Shown here: positions 8,321 to 15,468 of the stretch, piece after piece
How positions within the stretch are numbered: position 1 is the stretch's first letter
Layout: every line of letters starts with the position of its first letter
Assembly (NCBI RefSeq): GCF_015350795.1
Contig: NZ_JADKSH010000003.1
Location: 186,001-250,000 of the forward strand
From: Microbacterium sp. VKM Ac-2870
Lineage (GTDB): Bacteria > Actinomycetota > Actinomycetes > Actinomycetales > Microbacteriaceae
Length of the DNA: 64,000 bases
Reading direction: 5' to 3'
Made by a program: the position numbers and the translations under genes
The notes under the pieces: generated by a model
The model's database searches: none
What the model was told of the DNA's origin: nothing
The model's input: the letters and a program-made list of their open reading frames with translations, nothing else

Positions 8321-9745
8321 TCACGCGCAGCACGACAGGAGCGACGGGTCGGTGGTGAAGGCCTTGGCGGCGATCCGGATGCCCTCGGCCATGGTCAGGT
8401 AGGGGGCCCAGGCGTCGGCGACCTCGGCGACCGTCTTGCCGAGCACGTGGACCCCGGCGGCGGCGAGCTCGCCGGCGTCCTTGGCGACGGCGGTGATGCC
8501 GAGGATCTTCCCGGTGTCGGCGTCCACGACGATCTTGACGAAGCCGCGGGTGTCGCGGTTGACCAGTGCGCGGGGCACGTGGTGCAGGGGCAGGACGCGG
8601 CAGTCGCAGCGGATCCCGGCGGCGACGACGTCCTTCTCGGTCATCCCGACCGCGCCGATCGCCGGGCCGGTGAACGTCACCCTCGGCAGTCGGGCGTAGT
8701 CCACGGCCCGATCGGCGTCGGCGAACGCGTTCTCGGCGACGAGGGTGCCGTGGTGGGCGGCGACGTAGACGAACTCGGGGTGGCCGGTCACGTCGCCCGC
8801 GGCCCAGATCCGCGGGTGGGAGGACTGCATCCGGTCGGAGACGACCACCTCGCCGAGGTCCCCGGTCTTGACCCCGACCCTGTCGAGGCCGAGCCCATCG
8901 GTGGCCGGTCGTCGTCCGAGGGCGACGAGCACCTGGTCGGCGCGGAACTCCTCCCGGCCGCCGGCGACGTCCGCGGTGACGACGGCCTGCCCGGTCGCGG
9001 CGTCGCGGGACACCCGCGTCGGCAGCGCGCGGCGGACCACCCGGATGCCCTCGTCGGCGAACACCTCCTGCAGCGTCCTGGACACCTCCGGCTCCTCCTT
9101 CGACGCGAGCCGGGACCGGACCAGCACGGTGACCTGGGAGCCGAGCCGGGCGAACAGCTGCGCCTGCTCCAGGGCGACGTAGCCGCCGCCGAGCACGAGC
9201 AGGGACTCAGGGAGTTCGGTCAGCTCCATCGCCGTGGTCGAGGTCAGGTACCCGGTCTGGTCCAGGCCGTCGATCGGCGGGGCCCACGGCCGAGAGCCGG
9301 TCGCGACCAGGTAGTGCCCGGCCTCGATCGTCTCGGTGCTCCCGTCGTCCCCGGCGACCTGGAGGACCGGTGCGTCGGGGGTGCCGGCGAACGCGGCGTC
9401 GCCGCGGCGGACGGCCCAACCGTAGGAGTCGGCGACGTCGGCGTACTTCTCGCCCCGCAGCGACTCGACCAGCGCCTGCTTCCCGGCGATCAGGGCGGGC
9501 ATGTCCACTGGCCCCGCCGTCGTCGCGATCCCCGGGAACCGGTCGGCGGTGTCGGCCGCGGAGTGCCGTGCGTCGGCCGCGGCGATCAGGGCCTTCGACG
9601 GCACGCAGCCGGTGTTCACGCAGGTGCCACCGAGCGTCCCGCGCTCGATCATCACCACCGACTTGCCGAGCGTGGTCGCGCGGATCGCGGCGGCGAACGC
9701 ACCACCGCCCGATCCGATGATGGCGAGGTCGTACTTCGTGGGCAT
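8321..9745 (-). CDS. merA: Mercuric reductase MerA
   Basis: A 474-aa FAD/NAD(P)-disulfide oxidoreductase that reduces Hg(II) to Hg(0) in the cytoplasm with NADPH. The FAD-binding GSGGGAFAAA is at 11-20. The redox-active disulfide motif GGTCVNTGCVPSK has Cys42 and Cys47. A second dinucleotide-binding site (LVLGGGYVALEQAQ) and the dimerisation domain follow. The C-terminal vicinal pair SCCA (Cys472-473) accepts Hg(II) and is diagnostic for MerA. The N-terminal NmerA domain is absent, as in many actinobacterial enzymes. ATG 9745 has GGGAGC upstream. It is the first gene of the operon, behind the MerR-type promoter. Confidence 0.96.
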   Translation of the reverse strand: MPTKYDLAIIGSGGGAFAAAIRATTLGKSVVMIERGTLGGTCVNTGCVPSKALIAAADARHSAADTADRFPGIATTAGPVDMPALIAGKQALVESLRGEKYADVADSYGWAVRRGDAAFAGTPDAPVLQVAGDDGSTETIEAGHYLVATGSRPWAPPIDGLDQTGYLTSTTAMELTELPESLLVLGGGYVALEQAQLFARLGSQVTVLVRSRLASKEEPEVSRTLQEVFADEGIRVVRRALPTRVSRDAATGQAVVTADVAGGREEFRADQVLVALGRRPATDGLGLDRVGVKTGDLGEVVVSDRMQSSHPRIWAAGDVTGHPEFVYVAAHHGTLVAENAFADADRAVDYARLPRVTFTGPAIGAVGMTEKDVVAAGIRCDCRVLPLHHVPRALVNRDTRGFVKIVVDADTGKILGITAVAKDAGELAAAGVHVLGKTVAEVADAWAPYLTMAEGIRIAAKAFTTDPSLLSCCA

Positions 9746-9784
9746 CGCAGCTCCCGTCACTTGGGTTTCTCTTCTTTCTCGGCC

Positions 9785-9816
9785 ATACTGGACCTTCCAG
9801 TGCAGGGGAAGGTCAA
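9785..9816 (-). promoter_or_regulatory. MerR-type promoter/operator of the mer operon
   Basis: A perfect 7-bp inverted repeat, ACCTTCC (9792-9798) and GGAAGGT (9807-9813) with an 8-bp spacer, sits between divergent merR and merA. On the minus strand the right arm runs into a -35 element TTGACC (9816-9811), and a weak -10, CAGTAT (9790-9785), lies 20 bases further on. The long spacer with the dyad inside it is typical of MerR-family promoters that the activator untwists. The -10 assignment is less certain than the dyad. Confidence 0.85.
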
Positions 9817-9849
9817 GAAGGCTTCTGCCGAAAGAAAAGGGGGCCTGCG

Positions 9850-10239
9850 ATGCGCATCGGGGAACTCGCCGAGCGGGCGGGAACGACGGCGAAGACGCTG
9901 CGGTTCTACGAGGAGCAGGGCCTGCTGCCCCCGGCCGAGCGCACGCCGTCCGGATACCGCGACTACGCGCCCGAGACGGCCGCCCGGATCGACTTCGTCC
10001 ACCGCGGCCAGGCCGCGGGCCTCACCCTCGCCCAGATCCGCCAGATCCTCGACATCCGCGACGGCGGCGCTGCTCCCTGCGAGCACGTGCGCGATCTCCT
10101 CGACGCGCGCCTCGCCGAGATCGAGCAGCAGATCGCCCAGCTCACAGCGCTCCGAGACACCATCGCCGAGCTCAGGCACGACGCCGCGCAGCCCGACCCC
10201 GACTCGTGCAGCGCGGACCAGGTCTGCCGGTACCTGTAG
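9850..10239 (+). CDS. merR: Mercury-responsive regulator MerR
   Basis: A 129-aa MerR-family activator/repressor. The winged HTH (MRIGELAERAGTTAKTLRFYE) is at 1-21 and the second helical motif extends to about 70. A dimerisation helix follows. Three cysteines, Cys77 (APCEHV), Cys120 and Cys126 (DSCSADQVC), match the Hg(II)-binding Cys set of MerR. It is divergent from merA, and the operator lies in the 104 bases between them. The ATG follows AAGGGGG. It ends about 105 bases inside the right boundary of the element. Confidence 0.92.
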   Translation: MRIGELAERAGTTAKTLRFYEEQGLLPPAERTPSGYRDYAPETAARIDFVHRGQAAGLTLAQIRQILDIRDGGAAPCEHVRDLLDARLAEIEQQIAQLTALRDTIAELRHDAAQPDPDSCSADQVCRYL

Positions 10240-10304
10240 CTCACGGAAAATCCTCTCGGCTCTCCCAAGCGACGAGAACGGAAAGTCGTGCAGAATCCCC
10301 CGTC

Positions 10305-10334
10305 CGCCAAATAGCGCCAAATCAAATAACGCGC
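10305..10334. repeat. Short repeats at the right end of the element
   Basis: CGCCAAAT occurs twice in direct order (10305-10312 and 10315-10322), followed by ATAACGCGC (10326-10334). The complement of that last motif, GCGCGTTAT, is found at 1575-1583 near the left end, so the ends share a 9-bp inverted motif. These may be recombinase arm or core sites. They are short and could be chance. No gene is visible in 10240-10344. Confidence 0.4.
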
Positions 10335-10344
10335 ACTACCAATA

Positions 10345-10504
10345 ACACCATCGTGCGGCCGTCGCCGATGCTCGAGTCATCGCGCCAGGTGAAGTGGAAC
10401 GCCTCCCCGCGGCGGAGTTTCGCACCGATGACCACTTGCAGATGTGCCAGCAACCGGTCGTCGAAGTCGACTTTGATCGTCGAGTCGTAGATGAACTTTC
10501 CCAT
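10345..10504 (-). pseudogene. 5' half of the DUF7882-type gene split by the element
   Basis: The minus strand from ATG 10504 encodes MGKFIYDSTIKVDFDDRLLA, then HLQVVIGAKLRRGEAFHFTW and RDDSSIGDGRTMV, the N-terminal half of the DUF7882-type family. The frame then reads seven foreign residues to a stop at 10322. AGAGGA upstream of the ATG is a good ribosome binding site, so a short truncated product may still be made. Together with 1252-1436 it forms 345 bases, that is 114 codons plus stop in one frame, with the junction codon TGG giving the expected VWLHP. Confidence 0.8.
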
Positions 10505-10738
10505 GCGGTCCTCTCGGCGTCGGAGCTCACGTGCGCTGCCCGAGTGCAGGCACACGCGCCCAGCCGGACCACGCTGGCACATCACCGCTCATCTGGCTCG
10601 GGGGTTGACAACGCGGGCAGCAGGCTTCGCTCCGTCGGCGAGAGTGGTCGAGGGAGAGTACGCCGCGATGTCGCCCGTGTCGACCCCCGCAGCATCGCGC
10701 GCCGACGGTGCCAGCGTGGGGTGCGAAAGGAGACCAAC

Positions 10739-10897
10739 ATGAGCAAGAACGAAGACACGCACAACACGCAGGGCACACCCGACGAGGACATGGACGCCGA
10801 CACGGCTTCGGGCGGGGCGCCCGACAAGCCGGACAGGATCGCCCTTCCCGAGACCACCGACGAGAACGACCGGCCGGTCGACAACCCGTCGGGGTGA
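10739..10897 (+). CDS. Small acidic hydrophilic protein, 52 aa
   Basis: MSKNEDTHNTQGTPDEDMDA begins a protein with no hydrophobic segments, rich in Asp, Glu, Thr and Pro. It is likely disordered. AAAGGAG lies just upstream of ATG 10739. Similar short acidic proteins are common in Microbacteriaceae, but I cannot name a family or function. It is in host sequence, beyond the right end of the element. Confidence 0.55.
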   Translation: MSKNEDTHNTQGTPDEDMDADTASGGAPDKPDRIALPETTDENDRPVDNPSG

Positions 10898-10971
10898 CGG
10901 TGTCGGGGTGGCGGTAGCCTGCGATCGGTGCGAACCCCTCGACAACACCGTCACCCCGCCAGCCGGCGGAG

Positions 10972-11277
10972 CTAGCTTCGAAGAATCGAATCCAGCAGAC
11001 CCGGGAACAGCGCATCCAGATCATCGCGCCGGAGCGTCAGCATGCGCCGTCTGCCATGAGGCTCATTGCGGATGACGCCCGACTCGCGCAGCACCTTCAT
11101 GAAATGCGACTTGGTCGACTTGGGGAGATTCGGGTCGGTCGCGTGGCACGCCGCCATTTCGAGCGGACCGTCGGCGAGCTGGCGCGCGATGCCCAGACGC
11201 TCAGGGTCGCTGAGAGCGAAGAGCACGTCCGTGAGGCGAATCTCGGAGCGTTCCGGATGAACAAGGTCGCCAGGCAT
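10972..11277 (-). CDS. ArsR-type winged-helix regulator
   Basis: A 101-aa DNA-binding protein. The winged helix-turn-helix spans about 12-85: LTDVLFALSDPERLGIARQL, the recognition region LPKSTKSHFMKVLRESGVI and the wing RNEPHGRRRMLTLRRDD. There is no clear metal-binding ELCVCDL-type motif, so it probably senses something other than a soft metal. ATG 11277 is chosen because residues upstream of it look non-coding. It is divergent from the MFS exporter at 11390, with a palindrome between them, and most likely represses that exporter. Confidence 0.85.
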   Translation of the reverse strand: MPGDLVHPERSEIRLTDVLFALSDPERLGIARQLADGPLEMAACHATDPNLPKSTKSHFMKVLRESGVIRNEPHGRRRMLTLRRDDLDALFPGLLDSILRS

Positions 11278-11323
11278 GGTTCGAGAATAGTTGAACAATT
11301 GCAAGATGGCGAGTACGCTCCGA

Positions 11324-11345
11324 TAGTTCGATGAATCTCGAACTA
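11324..11345. promoter_or_regulatory. Probable operator of the ArsR-type regulator
   Basis: A perfect 8-bp inverted repeat, TAGTTCGA (11324-11331) and TCGAACTA (11338-11345) with a 6-bp spacer, lies between the divergent regulator and MFS genes. A related half-site, ATAGTTGAAC, sits at about 11287-11296. The size and symmetry suit a dimeric winged-helix repressor. Confidence 0.65.
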
Positions 11346-11389
11346 ACGAGTTCCGGACCCGATTCGGGCCCCGACCCGCGGGAGCACAG

Positions 11390-12622
11390 ATGTCCACCAC
11401 CTCACCTGCCACCACCACGTCGCCGACAACCACCGCCGTGGCACGCACTCGCTCGATCCGCGCACGGTTCGGCTTCGCACTGGCGGTCGTCGCGCAGGTC
11501 GCGATGATGATGGGCGCGAGCGCACCGTCGCCGTTCTATCCGGTGCTCGCCGCGCAGATCGGATTCGACGCGATCGTCATCAGTGCCGTGTTCGCGGTGT
11601 ACGCGATCGCGCTCCTCCTCGCACTCCTCACCGCCGGCTCGCTCTCCGATCACGTCGGACGCCGGCCCGTCGTGATCGGGGGGCTCCTGCTGCTGGCGGC
11701 CAGCATGCTGCTGTTCTGGCATGCCGACACCGTCGCGACGCTCATGCTCGCGCGCATCCTGCAGGGCGCAGCGAGTGGCCTGTTGATCTCCGCCCTGTCG
11801 GCCGCCGCACTGGACCTCGCCCCGGGCGGACGGGCACGCGTCGCGGCGCTGTGGAACGCCCTCAGCCCCGGCATCGGCCTCGCGCTGGGCGCGATGGTCT
11901 CGGGTATCGCCCTCGACGTCACCGGTCAGCCGCTGCTCGATGTCTTCGCACCGCTCGCCCTCGTCTACATCGGGCTCGCCGGGCTGTTTTTCTTGGCCCC
12001 CGAGACCGCGCCGCTGCGACGGGGAGCATTGACATCGCTGAACTTCCGCCTGTCGGTGCCCGTCGGCATCCGCTCGGACTTCTGGCGCGGCGCGCCGGCG
12101 GTCATCGCCGGCTGGGCGACGGGAGGGCTCTTCCTCTCTCTCGGTGCGAACATCGTGCACACGGAGCTCGGCGGGCAGGCGCACGTGTGGCAGGGGCTCG
12201 CGGTCGCGATGCTCGCGGGAGTCGGCGCGATCACCGCGTTTGCGTTGCGGGGCCGCAGCCCGCGCACGTCGGTCGTCTTCGGCACCGCTGCGCTCGCCGC
12301 GGGAACGACGCTGTCGCTCGGGGCACTCGCGCTCGCTTCGCTCCCCTTCTACCTGGCGGCGACCGCCATCACCGGTATGGGCTTCGGCACCGCGTTCTCG
12401 GGTGTCGTCGCCTCTCTCGCGCCGCGAATTCCCGCGAGTGATCGGGCCGACACGTTCGCCGTCATCTACCTGCTCGCCTACCTGGCCTTCGGCGTGCCCG
12501 CGGTCGTCGCGGGAGCGCTCGTGGGCGTCTTCGGACTCGGCACGGTGTGCGTGGGATACGGGGTCGTCGTCATCGCGTTGGCACTCGTGGCGCTGGGTCT
12601 TCGCGTGCGCCGGGCCGAGTAG
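11390..12622 (+). CDS. MFS transporter
   Basis: A 410-aa major facilitator protein with about twelve transmembrane helices, probably a drug or metabolite exporter driven by protons. The motif A signature GSLSDHVGRRP is at 83-93, in the loop after helix 2, and motif C-like residues (ALSPGIGLALGAMVSG) follow in helix 5. The N-terminus is Thr/Ser/Pro-rich and cytoplasmic. The neighbouring ArsR-type gene and operator suggest inducible expression. The substrate is unknown. Its 3' end overlaps the reading frame of the broken antiporter by 53 bases. Confidence 0.88.
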   Translation: MSTTSPATTTSPTTTAVARTRSIRARFGFALAVVAQVAMMMGASAPSPFYPVLAAQIGFDAIVISAVFAVYAIALLLALLTAGSLSDHVGRRPVVIGGLLLLAASMLLFWHADTVATLMLARILQGAASGLLISALSAAALDLAPGGRARVAALWNALSPGIGLALGAMVSGIALDVTGQPLLDVFAPLALVYIGLAGLFFLAPETAPLRRGALTSLNFRLSVPVGIRSDFWRGAPAVIAGWATGGLFLSLGANIVHTELGGQAHVWQGLAVAMLAGVGAITAFALRGRSPRTSVVFGTAALAAGTTLSLGALALASLPFYLAATAITGMGFGTAFSGVVASLAPRIPASDRADTFAVIYLLAYLAFGVPAVVAGALVGVFGLGTVCVGYGVVVIALALVALGLRVRRAE

Positions 12623-13372
12623 TCTGCGCGGCCGCACCGTCGAGTGTGCCGGCCGATTCGCCCCACAGTCGCCGGATGAGAAGCGGTCCGCCGACCCCGT
12701 GGATCGCAACACTGCCTAGCACCACCATGCAGGTCGCCGCGAGCACCAGGAATCCTTCTTCGCCGGGCAGCGCATTGGCGGCGATCAGACCGAAGACGAT
12801 GGATGCCGCGCCGCGCGGGCCCATCACCGCGACGAAGATCCGCTCGGAACGGGTCGCTTCACTGCCGATGAGCGCGAGACCGACGGGGACGATGCGCCCG
12901 ATCGTCAAGGCGACCAGCGCCAGGACGATCGCCGGCCACCAGTTGTAGGTCTCGCTCAGGAGCACCACCGCCGCGAAGCCGAACGCCAGCCAGAGCAGCA
13001 GGTTCGTCACCCAGGAGACGTCCTCCAGGAGCGACAGCTCCGCGCGGTCGATCCCTTTGTCGCCGCGGGTGAGTCGGATCGCGACGCCCGCGACGAACAC
13101 GGCGACGAAGCCGTTGCCGTGCAGCAGGACGGCCGCGGCGAAAACGATGAGCGGTGTCGCGATGAACGCGATCCGCATGCTCTGCGGCTCGGTCCACCCA
13201 CGATCGTCGGCGAACCGGGTCAGGGCGCCGATGATCGCGCCGAGCGCGCCGCCGACGAGCAGCGCGATCAGCCCCGCGGGCGCCGCCACCGCGAAGGCAC
13301 GCCCGGCATCGCCCGTCGTTCCCGCCGAGGCGAACGCGAGTGCCCCCAACAGCAGGGGGGACACGAGATAGG
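12570..13372 (-). pseudogene. C-terminal half of a cation:proton antiporter (NhaP-like)
   Basis: The minus strand encodes about 265 residues of a CPA1/NhaP-type antiporter, starting LVSPLLLGALAFAS and running through several membrane helices (including SWVTNLLLWLAFGFAAVVLL) to VMGPRGAASIVFGLIAANAL and a cytoplasmic tail. The first five or so helices and the conserved Asp-containing motif that should precede this segment are missing. Instead, the frame continues upstream into a beta-helix protein fragment, so the long open frame is a fusion made by deletion and not a working transporter. Confidence 0.75.
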
Positions 13373-13800
13373 TGTACTCGCCCGTTCCGCGGTTGTCGAC
13401 GATGTTGTTCGTGAACCACCACTGCCCCGGTGTCGACGGGGCACACGCCCCGGCATCCCCGTCGCAGTAGATCGGCTTGGCGGGCGAGCCCGACGGGATC
13501 ACGATCGTGTTGTTGTAGATGCGCACCGGTGCCGGCACTCCCCACGAGAAGGTGATCACGCCCTTCTGTCCTCCCCACGCGTCGTTGACCGACAGGTTGT
13601 CGCGAACGACGACGTCACTGGAGTAGCCGCCCATGAGCAGCAGAAAGCCGCCCTCGTTGTCGTGGGAGTAGTTGTACTGCACGCGCGTGTTGGTGCTGCC
13701 CATGTCGACGTCGAAGCCCTGACCGTCGGTGCCGTGCAACTGCGTGCCCGAGACTTCGTTGAACTGCACGAGAGTGTTCATGCCGCGTGTGGGCCAGATC
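13373..13800 (-). pseudogene. Internal fragment of a right-handed beta-helix protein
   Basis: About 140 residues resemble a parallel beta-helix (pectate-lyase-like) protein, with repeated rungs such as VQFNEVSGT, VQYNYSHDNEGGFLL, VVRDNLSVND, VRIYNNTIVI and WWFTNNIVDN. Both ends are cut: the upstream side meets the SGNH hydrolase fragment near 13800 and the downstream side runs in frame into the antiporter fragment near 13372. Such proteins are normally several hundred residues and secreted. There is no start signal of its own. Confidence 0.7.
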
Positions 13801-13808
13801 CCCGCCGA

Positions 13809-14348
13809 TGCCCGTTCGTGGCCCGCACCATCCGCGATCAGCCGGCCGACGCGCTGAGCGTCGAGATCGGCATCAACGTCATCAACGGCGATCTCATGCG
13901 GAGGCGAATGTTCGAGCCGGTGCTGCACGGCGTCATCGACACGATCCGCGAGGGTCACCCCGGTACGCCGCTGCTGCTGATCGGTCCGATCCCGTGCCCG
14001 GCCCACGAGCACCTGCCGGGCCCGACCGTCCTCGACGAGTCGGGGAGGGCGCAGAGCGCCGGCGAGCCGAACGAGCTCGCGCGCGGGGCGCTGAACCTGG
14101 CCGGTGTCCGCGAGACGATCGCGCGGGTCTGCGCGTCACGTACCGACGATGCCGCTCTCTTCTTCCTGGACGGAAGAGTCCTGCTCCCCGACGCAGAGGC
14201 GGGCGACCTCGACGACGGTCTGCATCCCAACGCGGCTGCCTACGAGCGTATGGGTACGCGATTCGCGACCTACGCATTCGGGGAGGGGGGACCGCTGGCC
14301 GCCGCCGACACTCGGGCGACGGCGGCCGGCGGGATCACTTCTGGATGA
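13809..14348 (+). pseudogene. C-terminal half of an SGNH/GDSL hydrolase
   Basis: The plus-strand frame gives FVARTIRDQPADALSVEIGI, then TPLLLIGPIPCPAHE and the block V motif DDGLHPNAAAYERMG with the catalytic Asp and His. The N-terminal half, with the GDS nucleophile block, is missing. Upstream of about 13809 the frame is only an antisense shadow of the beta-helix fragment. No start codon with a ribosome binding site is seen at the break. The end overlaps the next minus-strand gene by 14 bases. Confidence 0.7.
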
Positions 14349-15171
14349 AGGCGAGGATGTCCGGGTTGATGACGTCGGCGTGCGTGGTGAGCATGCCGTG
14401 CGGGTACCCCTCGTAGATCTTGAGCGTCGCGTTGGGCAGCAGCTCGGCCTGCTTCACCGAAGCATCCTTGTAGGGCACGACCTGGTCGTCGTCGCCTTGG
14501 ATGACGAACACCGGAACCGTGATCGCCTTCAGGTCGTCGGTCTGATCGGTCTCGGAGAACGCCTTGATGCCCTCGTAGTGGGCGAGGGCGCTGCCGGTCA
14601 TCCCCTGGCGCCACCAGTTGTCGATCACCGGCTGAGACGGCGTGACGCCCTCTCGGTTGAAGCCGTAGAAAGGCCCCGATGCTACGGCCTCGAAGAACTC
14701 GGCACGGTTCGCCGCCAGCGCCGCACGGAAGCCGTCGAACACCGAGATCGGAGTGCCCTCGGGGTTGGCGTCGGTCTGCACCATCAGCGGCGGCACCGAC
14801 GAGACGAGCACAGCCTTGGCGACGCGGCCCTGGGGTTCGCCGTACTTTGCGACGTAGCGAGCGACCTGTCCGCCGCCGGTGGAATGGCCGATGTGGACGG
14901 CGCCCCGCAGGTCGAGGTGCTCGACCACGGCATTCACGTCGCTGGCGTAGTGGTCCATGTCGTGACCGGTGCCGATCTGCGACGAGCGTCCGTGGCCTCG
15001 GCGGTCCGTCGCGATCACGCGGTAGCCCTTGCTGAGGAAGTACAGCATCTGCGCGTCCCAGTCATCCGAAGACAGGGGCCAGCCGTGGTGGAACACGATG
15101 GGCTGAGCGTCGGGGCTCCCCCAGTCCTTGTAGTAGATCTCGGCGCCGTCATCGGTGGTCACGTAAGCCAT
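14335..15171 (-). CDS. Alpha/beta hydrolase, non-heme chloroperoxidase type
   Basis: A 278-aa cytoplasmic alpha/beta hydrolase like the cofactor-free haloperoxidase/esterase group. The nucleophile is Ser97 in GHSTGG. The oxyanion motif HHGWP is at 28-32. The acid is expected in VIQGDDDQVVP and the base His in EGYPHGML. Length and motif spacing match the family. It has its own start (ATG 15171, after GGAGGAGCGAC) and stands alone. Substrate is unknown; many members act as esterases or perhydrolases. Confidence 0.9.
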   Translation of the reverse strand: MAYVTTDDGAEIYYKDWGSPDAQPIVFHHGWPLSSDDWDAQMLYFLSKGYRVIATDRRGHGRSSQIGTGHDMDHYASDVNAVVEHLDLRGAVHIGHSTGGGQVARYVAKYGEPQGRVAKAVLVSSVPPLMVQTDANPEGTPISVFDGFRAALAANRAEFFEAVASGPFYGFNREGVTPSQPVIDNWWRQGMTGSALAHYEGIKAFSETDQTDDLKAITVPVFVIQGDDDQVVPYKDASVKQAELLPNATLKIYEGYPHGMLTTHADVINPDILAFIQK

Positions 15172-15275
15172 GTCGCTCCTCCAGGTTTGTCGGTCTCAGC
15201 GCCTTCACGCTAACCGCCGCACCCGCGGGGATGGCTCCTACAACTGTTCAGACAATCGCCGACGAGGAGGAAAAA

Positions 15276-15367
15276 TGGCGGAGACGGAGGGATTTGAACC
15301 CTCGGTCCCCGTAAGGGGACTCCACCTTAGCAGGGTGGTGCACTAGGCCTGACTATGCGACGTCTCC
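15276..15367 (-). tRNA. tRNA-Ser (anticodon GCT)
   Basis: On the minus strand the acceptor stem is GGAGACG (15367-15361) pairing with CGTCTCC (15286-15280), followed by discriminator G and an encoded CCA (15278-15276). The anticodon loop CTGCTAA sits between CCACC and GGTGG. The extra arm is long (AGTCCCCTTACGGGGACC), as in class II tRNAs. The T arm reads GAGGGTTCAAATCCCTC. It would read AGC and AGT serine codons. Confidence 0.96.
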
Positions 15368-15468
15368 AGGCGTTGCGGGTCGAAACCGCGCGAACGCACC
15401 CGGCAATCATAACCGGTTGAACGCGTGCCGCCGAACCGAATGCCGCGGCATCCCTCAGCGGGAGGCGC

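Larger units (their letters stand above)
1437..10344. mobile_element. Recombinase-borne mercury resistance element, about 8.9 kb
   Basis: The boundaries come from the split DUF7882-type gene: host coding sequence stops after 1436 and resumes at 10345. Cargo order is tyrosine recombinase, HTH protein and zinc-ribbon recombinase-like protein on the plus strand, then ccdA-like, redox lipoprotein, CC membrane protein, merB and merA on the minus strand, and merR on the plus strand. No clear target duplication is visible, and rejoining needs none, as expected for a tyrosine-recombinase integration. The ends are not long perfect inverted repeats. The exact ends could be off by one or two bases. Use as a unit of transfer is inferred. 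Confidence 0.8.

Noticed and set aside
1518..10252. GATTTTCCG at 1518 and its complement at 10244-10252 as terminal inverted repeats
   Set aside because: The order relative to the GCGCGTTAT motif is reversed between the two ends, so it does not behave like a consistent terminal repeat.
12570..14012. A single 480-aa beta-helix/antiporter fusion protein
   Set aside because: Both parts are truncated at the joints, the catalytic half of the antiporter is missing, and the first 70 or so codons are antisense to the SGNH hydrolase remnant.
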